Shown here: piece by piece, positions 1 through 6,665 of the stretch | Layout of the letters: every line of letters starts with the position of its first letter | How positions within the stretch are numbered: the stretch's first letter is position 1 | Assembly (NCBI GenBank): GCA_946415795.1 | Contig: CAMKTW010000093.1 | Location: 1-6,828 of the forward strand | From: an uncultured Bacteroidales bacterium | GTDB taxonomy: Bacteria > Bacteroidota > Bacteroidia > Bacteroidales > UBA932 | Length of the DNA stretch: 6,828 bases | Direction: 5' to 3' | Notes under the pieces: model-generated | The model's database searches: none | Told to the model about the DNA's origin: nothing | Seen by the model: the letters and a program-made list of their open reading frames with translations, nothing else | Translations under genes and position numbers: made by a program

Positions 1-1
1 T

Positions 2-544
2 GTGCCGCTGTACATCGGATTAACCGGCGCCGTGGTGTTGTTGTGCTATGCCTTTGGCCGGTATCCTATCTCTTACCTCCCCCTCGGCGAACTCCTGTGC
101 GGATTTGTGATGGGAGGGCTTATCCCGCTTGCCGCCTATTATATGCAGGTTAAAGAACTTGACTGGTCCGTACTCTTCAAGGCTTTGCCGCCGATGATAG
201 GTATGTCAATCAATATGTTCTCCAACAACGGGTGCGACATTGAGAGGGATATTCCTGCCGGGCGCAAGACCCTTGCTTGTCTGATTGGACGCAGCCGTAC
301 CGGCCGGCTGTACCGTATCCTCCTTATTTTGTGGGTGCTGAGTCCAGTGGCTGTGCTGGGATTCCAGATGAGGTGGGGGTCGCTTCTTGTATATTCCCTT
401 GCCAGTCTTGCATTCTTGCATCTGGTGTGGCGTCAATACAGACTGGAGCTTGGCGCGCCTGCCCGGGAAGCCGTAATGACAGGGGCCACGACTCTTGTGT
501 CCCTCGTAGGGCTTGCATATGCCCTGGCTATTGTAATCGGTTAA
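2..544 (+). CDS. UbiA-family prenyltransferase, MenA-like, C-terminal part (5' end outside window)
   Basis: This integral membrane enzyme family transfers a polyprenyl chain to an aromatic acceptor; the MenA branch acts on 1,4-dihydroxy-2-naphthoate in menaquinone synthesis. The frame is open to the left edge, so the first visible codon is internal, and the first Asp-rich motif of the family must lie outside. What is visible is the second Asp-rich motif, at fragment residues 75-90 (SNNGCDIERDIPAGRKTL), with D79, E81 and D83 in the DxExD pattern that binds Mg-diphosphate. Around it are about five hydrophobic segments (roughly 5-20, 27-47, 104-122, 126-143 and 158-179). The protein ends cleanly at TAA. 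UbiA membership is secure. Assignment to MenA rests only on motif style and on menaquinone being the usual quinone in this phylum. The gene converges on the minus-strand acetyltransferase gene, 147 bases away. Confidence 0.85.
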   Translation: MPLYIGLTGAVVLLCYAFGRYPISYLPLGELLCGFVMGGLIPLAAYYMQVKELDWSVLFKALPPMIGMSINMFSNNGCDIERDIPAGRKTLACLIGRSRTGRLYRILLILWVLSPVAVLGFQMRWGSLLVYSLASLAFLHLVWRQYRLELGAPAREAVMTGATTLVSLVGLAYALAIVIG

Positions 545-691
545 CTTAGGTTTTTTATGGGGCCGGACAGTGCGGCCCTGTCTTGAGAAAGCGGAAGAGG
601 TCATCCTTCCGAGTGGGGCTGGCATGTGCAGGTATCTTCTGCAGATACGGCAAAGAGTACCTGCAAAGTAACCGGCCGGTCGGTACAAAAT
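545..691. other. Convergent intergenic region with inverted repeats, no gene seen
   Basis: This gap lies between two converging genes. A T6 run sits just after the prenyltransferase stop (551-556). It is followed by a perfect 6-bp GC stem, GGGCCG at 560-565 with CGGCCC at 573-578. An 8-bp inverted repeat, TGCAGGTA at 627-634 with TACCTGCA at 658-665, and the 10-bp palindrome ACCGGCCGGT at 671-680 follow. None has a T-tract on its 3' side in either direction, so I cannot call an intrinsic terminator, although these hairpins are placed where transcription from both sides should end. No credible reading frame was found. Confidence 0.45.
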
Positions 692-1117
692 CTATAACTG
701 GATCTTATAGTAATTTGTCTCGTAACGGTAGAAACCGAGGGACTGATACAGGCGGTTGGCGGCTTCGCGTACGGGTCGCGAAGTGAGGTGCAGCTCTATG
801 GGGGAGAACTCCCTGCGGGCGTAATCTATTATGTGCTCCATCATCAACCGCCCTATATGGCGGCCACGGAAGGTGCTGCCCACTACAACATCTTCAATGG
901 TGCCCTTGGCTCCGGTCGGGGTGTGGGAAACACACAGGCTGGCACATCCGGTAATCCGGCCGCCCTCAACCGCTGCGAACAGGTGGGTGGAAGGGTCTGA
1001 AACGGTCGCCATAATCATTTCTGAGGTGACTGCCTTCTCTCGCGTCAGCTCTTTCATCAGAGAAACCAGGCTGGCGATGTCTGCCTGGGAAAGGGTGCTC
1101 AGTTCAATTATCTCCAT
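692..1117 (-). CDS. GNAT-family N-acetyltransferase (141 aa)
   Basis: This is a small single-domain acyl-CoA-dependent acetyltransferase; the substrate cannot be told. I chose the ATG at 1117, not the longer open frame to 1240, because the GNAT fold starts at MEIIELSTLS and the extra 41 residues are low-quality sequence read through the upstream gene. Visible signs are a first amphipathic helix (residues about 10-28), a strand with FAAVEGGRITG (47-57), motif A with IEDVVVGSTFRGRHIGRLMM (74-93), where RGRHIG is the acetyl-CoA pyrophosphate loop, and motif B with NRLYQSLGFYRYETNYYKI (121-139), including the typical LYQSLGF. The length of about 140 residues is normal for a minimal GNAT. The start overlaps the 3' end of rluD by 14 bases, so it is probably the last gene of the PASTA-rluD unit and translationally coupled. 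It could be a protein, amino-acid or small-molecule acetylase. Confidence 0.88.
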   Translation of the reverse strand: MEIIELSTLSQADIASLVSLMKELTREKAVTSEMIMATVSDPSTHLFAAVEGGRITGCASLCVSHTPTGAKGTIEDVVVGSTFRGRHIGRLMMEHIIDYARREFSPIELHLTSRPVREAANRLYQSLGFYRYETNYYKIQL

Positions 1118-2180
1118 CGGGAATAACAATGTCGCGGTTGCCGGCATAGCTGCGCCACTTGGCCAGCAGGGAGGTGAAATCCTCAGGGATATCGCTGTCA
1201 AAGAAAATCTCCTTTCCGGTGCCGGGATGGATGAACCCAAGCGTCTTGGCGTGTAGCGCCTGACGGGGCATTATTGCAAAGCAGTTGTCTATAAACTGTT
1301 TATACTTGGCGTAGAGGGGCCCTTTCAGCACCCGGTCGCCGCCGTACCGGTCGTCGTTGAAAAGCGGATGGCCGATATGGTTCATATGGACGCGGATCTG
1401 ATGGGTGCGGCCGGTCTCAAGGTTGCACTCCACCAGAGTGGTGTATCCGAACCGCTCCAGCACCCTGTAATGGGTCACTGCGGTCTTGCCCTGGGAACCG
1501 TCTTCAAATACCTTGAACCGCATACGGTCGTTGGGGTCGCGTCCGATATTGCCCTCTATGGTGCCGGAATCGGAGGCTACGTTGCCCCAGACCAGCGCCC
1601 AGTAGGTGCGCTTGATGGTGTGTTCAAAGAACTGCTCGGCCAGTTTGAGCTGTGCGACATCGTTCTTGGCTACCACCAGCAGGCCGGAGGTGTCCTTGTC
1701 TATGCGGTGCACAAGGATACCCATCCGCTCGTCTGTGGCGTCGGCATCCTGACTGATGCCGAGGTGGAACGCCAATGCGTTTATGAGTGTCCCGCTGAAG
1801 TGGCCGAACCCGGGGTGTACCACCATCCCGGCGGGCTTGTTCACTATGAGCAGGTCGTCGTCTTCATACACTATGTTGAGTGGAATCGGCTCCGGATGCA
1901 CCTCAAAACCCCGCCGCTGATAGGGGAGCACAATGGTGATCACATCTTCCGGCCGCACTTTGTAATTTGCCTTCACCGCCCGGTCTCCAACCCTCACGTA
2001 TTGCGCCTCAAGCGCCAGCTGCACGCGGTGGCGCGAGGTCTGTTCCATCTTGCTGGTGATGTATCGGTCGATCCTCAGCGGCGCCTGCCCTTTGTCCACC
2101 ACAAAGCGGTAGTGCTCGAACAGGGGCTGCTCTTCGTCGCCCTGCTCAAGGTCATCCACCAGAGAGTCGTCGTCCAGCAT
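1104..2180 (-). CDS. rluD: RluD-like 23S rRNA pseudouridine synthase (RluA family)
   Basis: The enzyme isomerises uridines to pseudouridine in RNA. The closest named family is RluD, which modifies helix 69 of 23S rRNA (positions 1911, 1915 and 1917 in E. coli) during large-subunit assembly. The 358-residue protein has an acidic N-terminal extension (1-20), an S4 RNA-binding domain (about 35-86, LRIDRYITSKM through VITIVLP), and the RluA catalytic domain (about 100-345). Diagnostic motifs are GILVHRIDKDTSGLLVVAK (154-172) with catalytic Asp161, NLETGRTHQIRVHMNHIGHP (253-272), and ALHAKTLGF (308-316). The ATG at 2180 directly follows the stop of the PASTA gene, with an A-rich stretch (AAAAGAATAAATAG) and no clear Shine-Dalgarno. 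The last 14 bases overlap the GNAT start. Family membership is certain; the exact target uridines are inferred, since RluA, RluC and RluD paralogues share these motifs. Confidence 0.94.
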   Translation of the reverse strand: MLDDDSLVDDLEQGDEEQPLFEHYRFVVDKGQAPLRIDRYITSKMEQTSRHRVQLALEAQYVRVGDRAVKANYKVRPEDVITIVLPYQRRGFEVHPEPIPLNIVYEDDDLLIVNKPAGMVVHPGFGHFSGTLINALAFHLGISQDADATDERMGILVHRIDKDTSGLLVVAKNDVAQLKLAEQFFEHTIKRTYWALVWGNVASDSGTIEGNIGRDPNDRMRFKVFEDGSQGKTAVTHYRVLERFGYTTLVECNLETGRTHQIRVHMNHIGHPLFNDDRYGGDRVLKGPLYAKYKQFIDNCFAIMPRQALHAKTLGFIHPGTGKEIFFDSDIPEDFTSLLAKWRSYAGNRDIVIPDGDN

Positions 2181-2960
2181 CTATTTATTCTTTTCCGGAT
2201 TAACTGTGAGCCAGATGTCCACATTGTTCCCCATAGAGACACTTGTGGCAGCATCGGGAGTCTGTTTGTAGACCACGGCGTGGAGGCTGTCGGCGTAATT
2301 CTTGACGCTTTCGTCGTAGCGGATACGCCCCACGTTGAGTGAATTCTCAATTATATTGGAGGCGGCGACGCTGTATGTGAAACCTTTCAAATTAGGCACA
2401 TCGGTGGAGTTATCCTCGTAATCCAACCCCAGCACAAGGTCTATTTTGCTCTCTGTCTCAAGCTTCTTGCCGGCGGCGATGTCCCGCCCCTTGTATTGCT
2501 GCCGCAGCACGTTGTTGGTGGCTATATCGCTGACATAGGTGAGTTTGCCTACCGTAAGTCCGCTGGAAGAGATCTCCGCGGCTGCCTGACGCAGGGAATA
2601 CCCTATGACGGAGGGTACGGTGACCAGACGGGGTACGGTGGAGTTGATGGTTATGAATATGCGGCGGTTTTTCTTGACGCGGCTGCCGGCGGGTGGATTC
2701 TGTGAGAACACGACCCCGAGCGGGAGGTGCTTCACATATACGGAATCGGCAACTTCTACCCTGAGGTGCAGGTTGTTGGCTACCTTGTGCACAGTGCGCA
2801 TATCCAGGGCGGTAAAGTCAGGAACGGTAAGCTCTTTGTTGTGGCGGGTGAAGAGAGCCAGCAGTAACTGCAGCAACAGGACCATCGCGATAACGAAGAC
2901 GATGCCCCAGATAAAATTGTGCAGCAGAGATTTATCTTTTCTAGAACGGTAATAAGCCAT
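2181..2960 (-). CDS. Membrane-anchored protein with three PASTA domains
   Basis: This is probably a cell-envelope protein. PASTA domains in other bacteria bind peptidoglycan fragments or help assemble penicillin-binding proteins and kinases; here there is no kinase or transpeptidase domain. With the ATG at 2960 the protein has 259 residues: a short basic cytoplasmic tail (YRSRKDKS), one transmembrane segment (about 15-37, FIWGIVFVIAMVLLLQLLLA), then three PASTA repeats outside the membrane. These are at about 45-106 (starts TVPDFTALD, has SQNPPAG), 115-179 (VPSVIGYSLRQA) and 187-254 (DVPNLKGFTYSVA, has KQTPDA). An in-frame ATG at 3008 would add 16 residues, but the promoter-like TATCTTTG lies inside that extension, so I prefer 2960. 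The stop codon abuts the rluD start with no gap, an arrangement I recall from other Bacteroidales (often followed by a D-Ala-D-Ala ligase gene, absent here). Its function is not established. Confidence 0.88.
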   Translation of the reverse strand: MAYYRSRKDKSLLHNFIWGIVFVIAMVLLLQLLLALFTRHNKELTVPDFTALDMRTVHKVANNLHLRVEVADSVYVKHLPLGVVFSQNPPAGSRVKKNRRIFITINSTVPRLVTVPSVIGYSLRQAAAEISSSGLTVGKLTYVSDIATNNVLRQQYKGRDIAAGKKLETESKIDLVLGLDYEDNSTDVPNLKGFTYSVAASNIIENSLNVGRIRYDESVKNYADSLHAVVYKQTPDAATSVSMGNNVDIWLTVNPEKNK

Positions 2961-2967
2961 AACAAAG

Positions 2968-2975
2968 CAAAGATA
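2968..2975 (-). promoter_or_regulatory. Bacteroidota -7 promoter motif for the PASTA-rluD-GNAT unit
   Basis: The minus strand reads TATCTTTG, matching the TAnnTTTG -7 consensus. I see no TTTG at the expected -33 spacing. The motif ends 7 bases before the ATG at 2960, so transcription would start at or within a few bases of the start codon. This supports 2960 as the translation start and suggests a leaderless or very short-leader mRNA. Confidence 0.5.
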
Positions 2976-3097
2976 ATAAAAACTGATTGCATCATTTCTT
3001 TTTTTCATAACTTCTTTCCTGGCTCCTGTCGATGAGGCGGTTAATGCCTCCCAGACTATGCGCCGGTTTATGCTCTCTCAGGCAGATGTCATATAAC

Positions 3098-3130
3098 AAA
3101 AATACCGGCCTGAAAAAGGTCGGTATTTTT
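3098..3130 (-). terminator. Intrinsic terminator of rpmH
   Basis: On the minus strand, AAAAATACCGACC and GGCCGGTATTTTT pair over 13 positions with one A-C mismatch, around the 7-base loop TTTTTCA. The 3' arm ends in a T run followed by GTTATATG. It starts 18 bases after the rpmH stop codon. On the plus strand the mismatch becomes a G-U wobble and the stem also ends in T5, so it could work in both directions. It separates rpmH from the downstream PASTA unit. Confidence 0.85.
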
Positions 3131-3148
3131 GTATATCCGGTTCAGATA

Positions 3149-3301
3149 CTAGAATCTGTCTTCAGAAGAAACGGTGAGTTTCTTGCGCCCGTGACGACGA
3201 CGTGCTGCGAGCACGCGGCGGCCGTTGGGAGTGGACATACGCTCGCGGAAGCCGTGTTTGTTACGACGCTTGCGAATCGAGGGTTGAAATGTACGTTTCA
3301 T
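3149..3301 (-). CDS. rpmH: 50S ribosomal protein L34
   Basis: L34 is a short, very basic structural protein of the large ribosomal subunit that sits within rRNA. The 50-residue product begins MKRTFQPSIRKRRNKHGF, continues with RERMSTPNGRRVLAARRR, and ends GRKKLTVSSEDRF. The core MKRTFQPS...KHGFRERM...GRRVLAARR...GRKKL is the universal L34 signature, and the length is usual for the phylum. It is transcribed from its own promoter just upstream (3339-3370), with a leader of about 30 A-rich bases and no clear Shine-Dalgarno, and ends at a strong terminator (3098-3130). In many bacteria rpmH precedes rnpA near the replication origin. Here rnpA is absent and rpmH sits alone between rsmG and a PASTA protein gene. 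Confidence 0.97.
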   Translation of the reverse strand: MKRTFQPSIRKRRNKHGFRERMSTPNGRRVLAARRRHGRKKLTVSSEDRF

Positions 3302-3338
3302 ATTTATAGATTTTTATTACTTCTATTTTTGGGGTCTG

Positions 3339-3370
3339 CAAAAGTAAATAGTCTTTAGCAAAATACCAAA
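3339..3370 (-). promoter_or_regulatory. Bacteroidota-type promoter of rpmH
   Basis: The minus strand shows TTTG (3370-3367) as the -33 element, a 20-base spacer, and TACTTTTG (3346-3339) as the -7 element. This fits the TTTG-N19-21-TAnnTTTG consensus of the Bacteroidota primary sigma factor. The predicted start lies near 3332, giving a leader of about 30 bases. The -33 box begins only 5 bases after the rsmG stop codon, so rpmH can be expressed independently of polA-rsmG. Confidence 0.8.
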
Positions 3371-3375
3371 TTTAC

Positions 3376-3999
3376 TTAAGAAACAGTCACAACTTTTTTC
3401 CCTTCGAACCACTCTTCCTTGAAAAATATACTTATGTCGCTGACCATAACCTTCTTGGGGTCAAGCAGGCGCCTGCTTGCGCAGAGTTCGATTTCGCTCT
3501 CTACGTCACCCCCCTTGAGACATATCACCCCCCGGCTCCATTTGCCGCGAACCCAGCCGAGAATCTTGTCCAGCGGGGCTACTGCGCGCGAAACTACCCA
3601 GTCGAAACGGCCCTGAAGGGTCTCTGCCCGCGCATTCACGCACTGGACGTTTTCCAGTTTCAGTGATTCAGCCACTGCGCCGGCAACTTTTATCTTCTTG
3701 CCGATAGAGTCGCACAGGACAAATTCATTCTGCGGATAGCGGATGGCCAATGGTATGCCGGGGAAGCCGCCACCGGTGCCGAGGTCCAGGATTCTCTGTC
3801 CGCCTGCGCTGAGGACATTGTCCAACGCTGCCGATATCGCCAGCGAGTGAAGCACGTGGTGAGTATAGAAACTCTCCATATCCTTGCGGGAGATTACGTT
3901 TATCTTGGAATTCCAGTCGGCGTAGAGGTCATACAGGGCAGAGAGCCGCTCCTTGCAGAGAGAATCCAGGCCGGGGAAGTATTTCAGTATCTCTTCCAT
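3376..3999 (-). CDS. rsmG: 16S rRNA (guanine-527-N7)-methyltransferase RsmG (GidB)
   Basis: RsmG uses S-adenosylmethionine to methylate N7 of G527 in the 530 loop of 16S rRNA; loss of function is known in several bacteria to give low-level streptomycin resistance. The 207-residue protein has the normal family length. Its N-terminal helical part carries WNSKINVISRKD (29-40) and HHVLHSL (47-53). The Rossmann-fold SAM site follows as ILDLGTGGGFPGIPLAI (70-86), then LCDSIGKKIKV (95-105), and the typical VVSRAVAPLDKIL (135-147) and CLKGG (160-164). The ATG at 3999 lies 4 bases after the polA stop, so the two are almost certainly cotranscribed and possibly translationally coupled. All expected core motifs are present and the gene looks intact. 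Confidence 0.96.
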   Translation of the reverse strand: MEEILKYFPGLDSLCKERLSALYDLYADWNSKINVISRKDMESFYTHHVLHSLAISAALDNVLSAGGQRILDLGTGGGFPGIPLAIRYPQNEFVLCDSIGKKIKVAGAVAESLKLENVQCVNARAETLQGRFDWVVSRAVAPLDKILGWVRGKWSRGVICLKGGDVESEIELCASRRLLDPKKVMVSDISIFFKEEWFEGKKVVTVS

Positions 4000-4003
4000 A
4001 GTT

Positions 4004-6628
4004 CTAATGTGCTTCCAGCCAGTTTTTGCCGGCGTTGCAGTCGACAGTGACCGGAACCGCCAGCTTGCACACGTTCTGCATCTCCTCCACCACCATCGCC
4101 ATCAGCTTTTCACGCTCATCCTCATACACGTCAAAGAGCAATTCGTCGTGAATCTGCAGCACCATCTTGCTTCGGTATCCGTCCTTTTTCAGTCGGCGGT
4201 GGATATTGATCATCGCCAGTTTGATGATGTCGGCGCTGCTCCCCTGGATGGGGGCGTTCACGGCGTTGCGCTCCGCAAGGCTGCGTACGGTATAGTTCTT
4301 TGACTTGATGTCGGGCAAGTAGCGCCGCCGGCCAAAGATGGTCTCTACGTAACCCTTCTCAGAGGCCTGGGCAACGACCTTGTCTATATATGTGCGGATA
4401 CCGGGGAAAGTGCGGTAATAATCGTCAATCAGGGCTTTGGCTTCTGTGCGGGAGATACCAAGCCTCTGCGCCAGTCCGAAAGACGATATGCCGTACATAA
4501 TGCCGAAATTGGCGGTCTTGGCCTGGCGTCGCTGGTCTTTGGTGACATCCGCCACCGGAACTCCGAATATTTTTGCGGCGGTGGCGGCGTGGATGTCGTC
4601 GCCTGTTGCAAAGTCGGCAACAAGGGAGGGGTCTGAGGACAGGTGCGCCATTATGCGCAGTTCGATCTGAGAATAGTCGGCAGCCACGATCCAGTCGGCA
4701 CCCGGTACAAACGAGCGGCGTATTTCCTGCCCCAGCGATGTCCTTACGGGGATGTTCTGCAGATTGGGCTTGATGCTGCTCAGGCGCCCGGTGGCGGTGA
4801 GGGCCTGGGTAAAGGTGGTGTGGATACGGCCGTCTGCGGGATCTATATAGCCAGGCAGGGGGGAGACATAAGTGGTCATCAGTTTCTTGAGGCCGCGGTA
4901 TTCAAGTATCATCCCGATTACGGGATGGCGGTCGGAGAGGGCCTGCAGGGTCTCCTCGTCGGTGGTATAGGCACCGGTGCGGCTCTTTTTGACTTTGGAG
5001 TCGAGTTTGAGCTTCTCGAAGAGCAGTATCCCTATCTGTTTGGGAGACTGGACGTTGAGTCCGGGATCCCCGGCAATGTCGCGTATCTGGCTCTCCAGGC
5101 GGGCTATATCACCCTCTATCGAGGCGCCGAACGATGCCAGCTGGGCGGTGTCTATCCTGACGCCGTTGGTTTCCACCTCGAACAGTACGTCGATGAGCGG
5201 CATCTCGATAGTCTCGTAGAGATGCCACAGGCCCGCTTTGCGGAGCTCTTCTTCAATGACGGGGGCCAACCGTCCCGCAGCCACGCAACTGCGGCAGGCG
5301 GTATCGTTCTCTTTGGCCTGTGTGTCTGCTGATGCCGCGGAGAACAGGTCCAGCTGCTCGGCAGGGGCCGCCTGACCTTCCATACCGTCCGCCTCCAGGG
5401 AGATATCGAGATAACTCCGCAGCAGATAGTCGGTCTTGTGGCTGACTTCCGGATTGAGCAGGTAGTGCATTATCTCGATGTCTTTCTTAGGGCCTTCAAT
5501 CCTGCCGCCAGCAGCCGAGAGACGGTGCATACTGTCTTTTATGCCGTGGCCGCACTTGACAATGTCTGTGTCTGCCAGAACGGCCTGAGCTGCAGCGTCG
5601 TTTATACTGAAAACGGCATAACGGTCGCCTGCGGCGAGTATAATCTCCTTGTCTACGCTGACCGCCACGCAGCCTTTGCTGCGGGCCAGGCCGATTATCT
5701 CGTCCCCGGCGGCACGGGAGCATTCCAAATGGTTATTCTCAGGCTTTGCGACGGTCCCTTCCCCCTCGGGCAGCATCTTTATCAGGCTGGGAAACTCGTA
5801 CTTGTCAAACAGTTCGCGTACCTGGGCGTTGCAGGTGGCTGTCAGACGCAGGTCACTGATGTCCACTCCGACATCGATGTCATCCTTGATTGTGACCAGG
5901 AACTTGCTCATCTCGATGTGGTCCCGCGCCGCCTCGAAGCTCTCCCGCAATTTGGGCGTGAGCTCGTCCAGATGGGCATAGATGTTCTCTACGGAGCCGT
6001 ATTTGCCGATCAGCTTTCTGGCGCCGACCTCGCCCACGCCGGCCACTCCGGGTACATTGTCGGATGCGTCGCCCCAGATGGTGAGGATGTCGATTACCTG
6101 GCGGGAGCTCCCGATGCCGTAGTTGGCGCAGATTGCGGCTTCGTCCAGTATGGTGTCGTCGCCGCCGGCCTTGCCCGGTTTGTACTGGAATACGTTGCCG
6201 TGAACGGCCTGCCCAAAGTCCTTGTCCGGAGTCACCATATACACCTGCAGATTCTCCCCTGCAAAATGCCTGGCGGCGCTGCAAATCACATCGTCCGCCT
6301 CAAATCCGGGGCGCATCAGCACCGGTATCTCCATCGCCTTCATAAGCTCGCAGAGGGGCTCCAGAGCTTCGTGTACCAGCTCCGGAGCCGCACTGCGGTT
6401 GGCCTTGTATTGAGGATAAGCCTCGTGGCGGAAAGTGGCGGCGTGCGGGTCAAATGCCACCGCCAGATGGGTCGGCCGCTCGCGGGAGATTATCTCCAGA
6501 AGGTACTTGGTGAAACCGTATAGTATAGATGTGTCCTCACCTTTGGAATTGATCATCGGACGCCGCATAAATGCGTAGTACATCCTGAAAATAAGGGAAT
6601 GCCCGTCTATTAGAAATAGTTTGTCCAT
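4004..6628 (-). CDS. polA: DNA polymerase I, with degenerate proofreading domain
   Basis: Pol I fills gaps, removes RNA primers from Okazaki fragments and serves excision repair. From the ATG at 6628 the protein has 874 residues (E. coli 928); the in-frame GTG at 6631 is less likely. Residues 1-290 form the 5'-3' flap nuclease, with acidic residues in LIDGH (D8), AFDP (D60), EADDVI (110-115), TPDKDF (134-139) and WGDASDN (185-191). Residues about 300-470 are the 3'-5' exonuclease-like domain, which appears to lack catalytic residues at Exo II (KCGHGIKDS) and Exo III (ACRSCVAAG) and carries a loop with QLDLF (425-429). Residues 475-874 are the polymerase: ATGRLSSIKPNLQNIP (612-627), motif A DYSQIELR (651-658), O-helix RRQAKTANFGIMYG (700-713), motif C QIHDELLFDV (826-835), and the usual C-terminal NWLEAH. 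rsmG follows after 4 bases. Confidence 0.97.
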   Translation of the reverse strand: MDKLFLIDGHSLIFRMYYAFMRRPMINSKGEDTSILYGFTKYLLEIISRERPTHLAVAFDPHAATFRHEAYPQYKANRSAAPELVHEALEPLCELMKAMEIPVLMRPGFEADDVICSAARHFAGENLQVYMVTPDKDFGQAVHGNVFQYKPGKAGGDDTILDEAAICANYGIGSSRQVIDILTIWGDASDNVPGVAGVGEVGARKLIGKYGSVENIYAHLDELTPKLRESFEAARDHIEMSKFLVTIKDDIDVGVDISDLRLTATCNAQVRELFDKYEFPSLIKMLPEGEGTVAKPENNHLECSRAAGDEIIGLARSKGCVAVSVDKEIILAAGDRYAVFSINDAAAQAVLADTDIVKCGHGIKDSMHRLSAAGGRIEGPKKDIEIMHYLLNPEVSHKTDYLLRSYLDISLEADGMEGQAAPAEQLDLFSAASADTQAKENDTACRSCVAAGRLAPVIEEELRKAGLWHLYETIEMPLIDVLFEVETNGVRIDTAQLASFGASIEGDIARLESQIRDIAGDPGLNVQSPKQIGILLFEKLKLDSKVKKSRTGAYTTDEETLQALSDRHPVIGMILEYRGLKKLMTTYVSPLPGYIDPADGRIHTTFTQALTATGRLSSIKPNLQNIPVRTSLGQEIRRSFVPGADWIVAADYSQIELRIMAHLSSDPSLVADFATGDDIHAATAAKIFGVPVADVTKDQRRQAKTANFGIMYGISSFGLAQRLGISRTEAKALIDDYYRTFPGIRTYIDKVVAQASEKGYVETIFGRRRYLPDIKSKNYTVRSLAERNAVNAPIQGSSADIIKLAMINIHRRLKKDGYRSKMVLQIHDELLFDVYEDEREKLMAMVVEEMQNVCKLAVPVTVDCNAGKNWLEAH

Positions 6629-6632
6629 CACA

Positions 6633-6665
6633 CAAAGTTATGCAAAAAATGGATTCCGCAGCAAC
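6633..6665 (-). promoter_or_regulatory. Probable polA-rsmG promoter
   Basis: The minus strand carries TAACTTTG (6640-6633), matching the TAnnTTTG -7 consensus. GTTG (6665-6662), 21 bases upstream, is a one-mismatch -33 box. The -7 box ends only 4 bases before the ATG at 6628, so the transcript would start at about the start codon. The -7 match is good; the -33 match is weak. Confidence 0.55.

Noticed and set aside
1118..1240. 41-residue N-terminal extension of the GNAT protein
   Set aside because: The extension is only the rluD coding region read in another frame; the GNAT fold begins at the ATG at 1117.
1368..2342. Plus-strand open frame of 324 codons opposite rluD and the PASTA gene
   Set aside because: It is antisense to two clear genes, has His/Val-rich composition typical of shadow frames, and spans the junction of two real genes.
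3009..3097. Possible structured leader or small RNA before the PASTA gene (CTGAGAGA motif and a 5-bp GAGGC/GCCTC stem at 3034-3050 on the minus strand)
   Set aside because: CTGAGAGA recalls a TPP riboswitch box, but none of the other conserved elements is present and the downstream gene is not thiamine related.
3032..3358. Plus-strand 108-codon frame across rpmH
   Set aside because: It is antisense to the clear L34 gene and runs through its terminator and toward its promoter.
5438..6523. Long plus-strand open frame of 361 codons opposite the 5' half of polA
   Set aside because: It lies wholly antisense to well-conserved polA motifs, shows no recognisable domain, and is explained by GC-rich codon use on the real strand.
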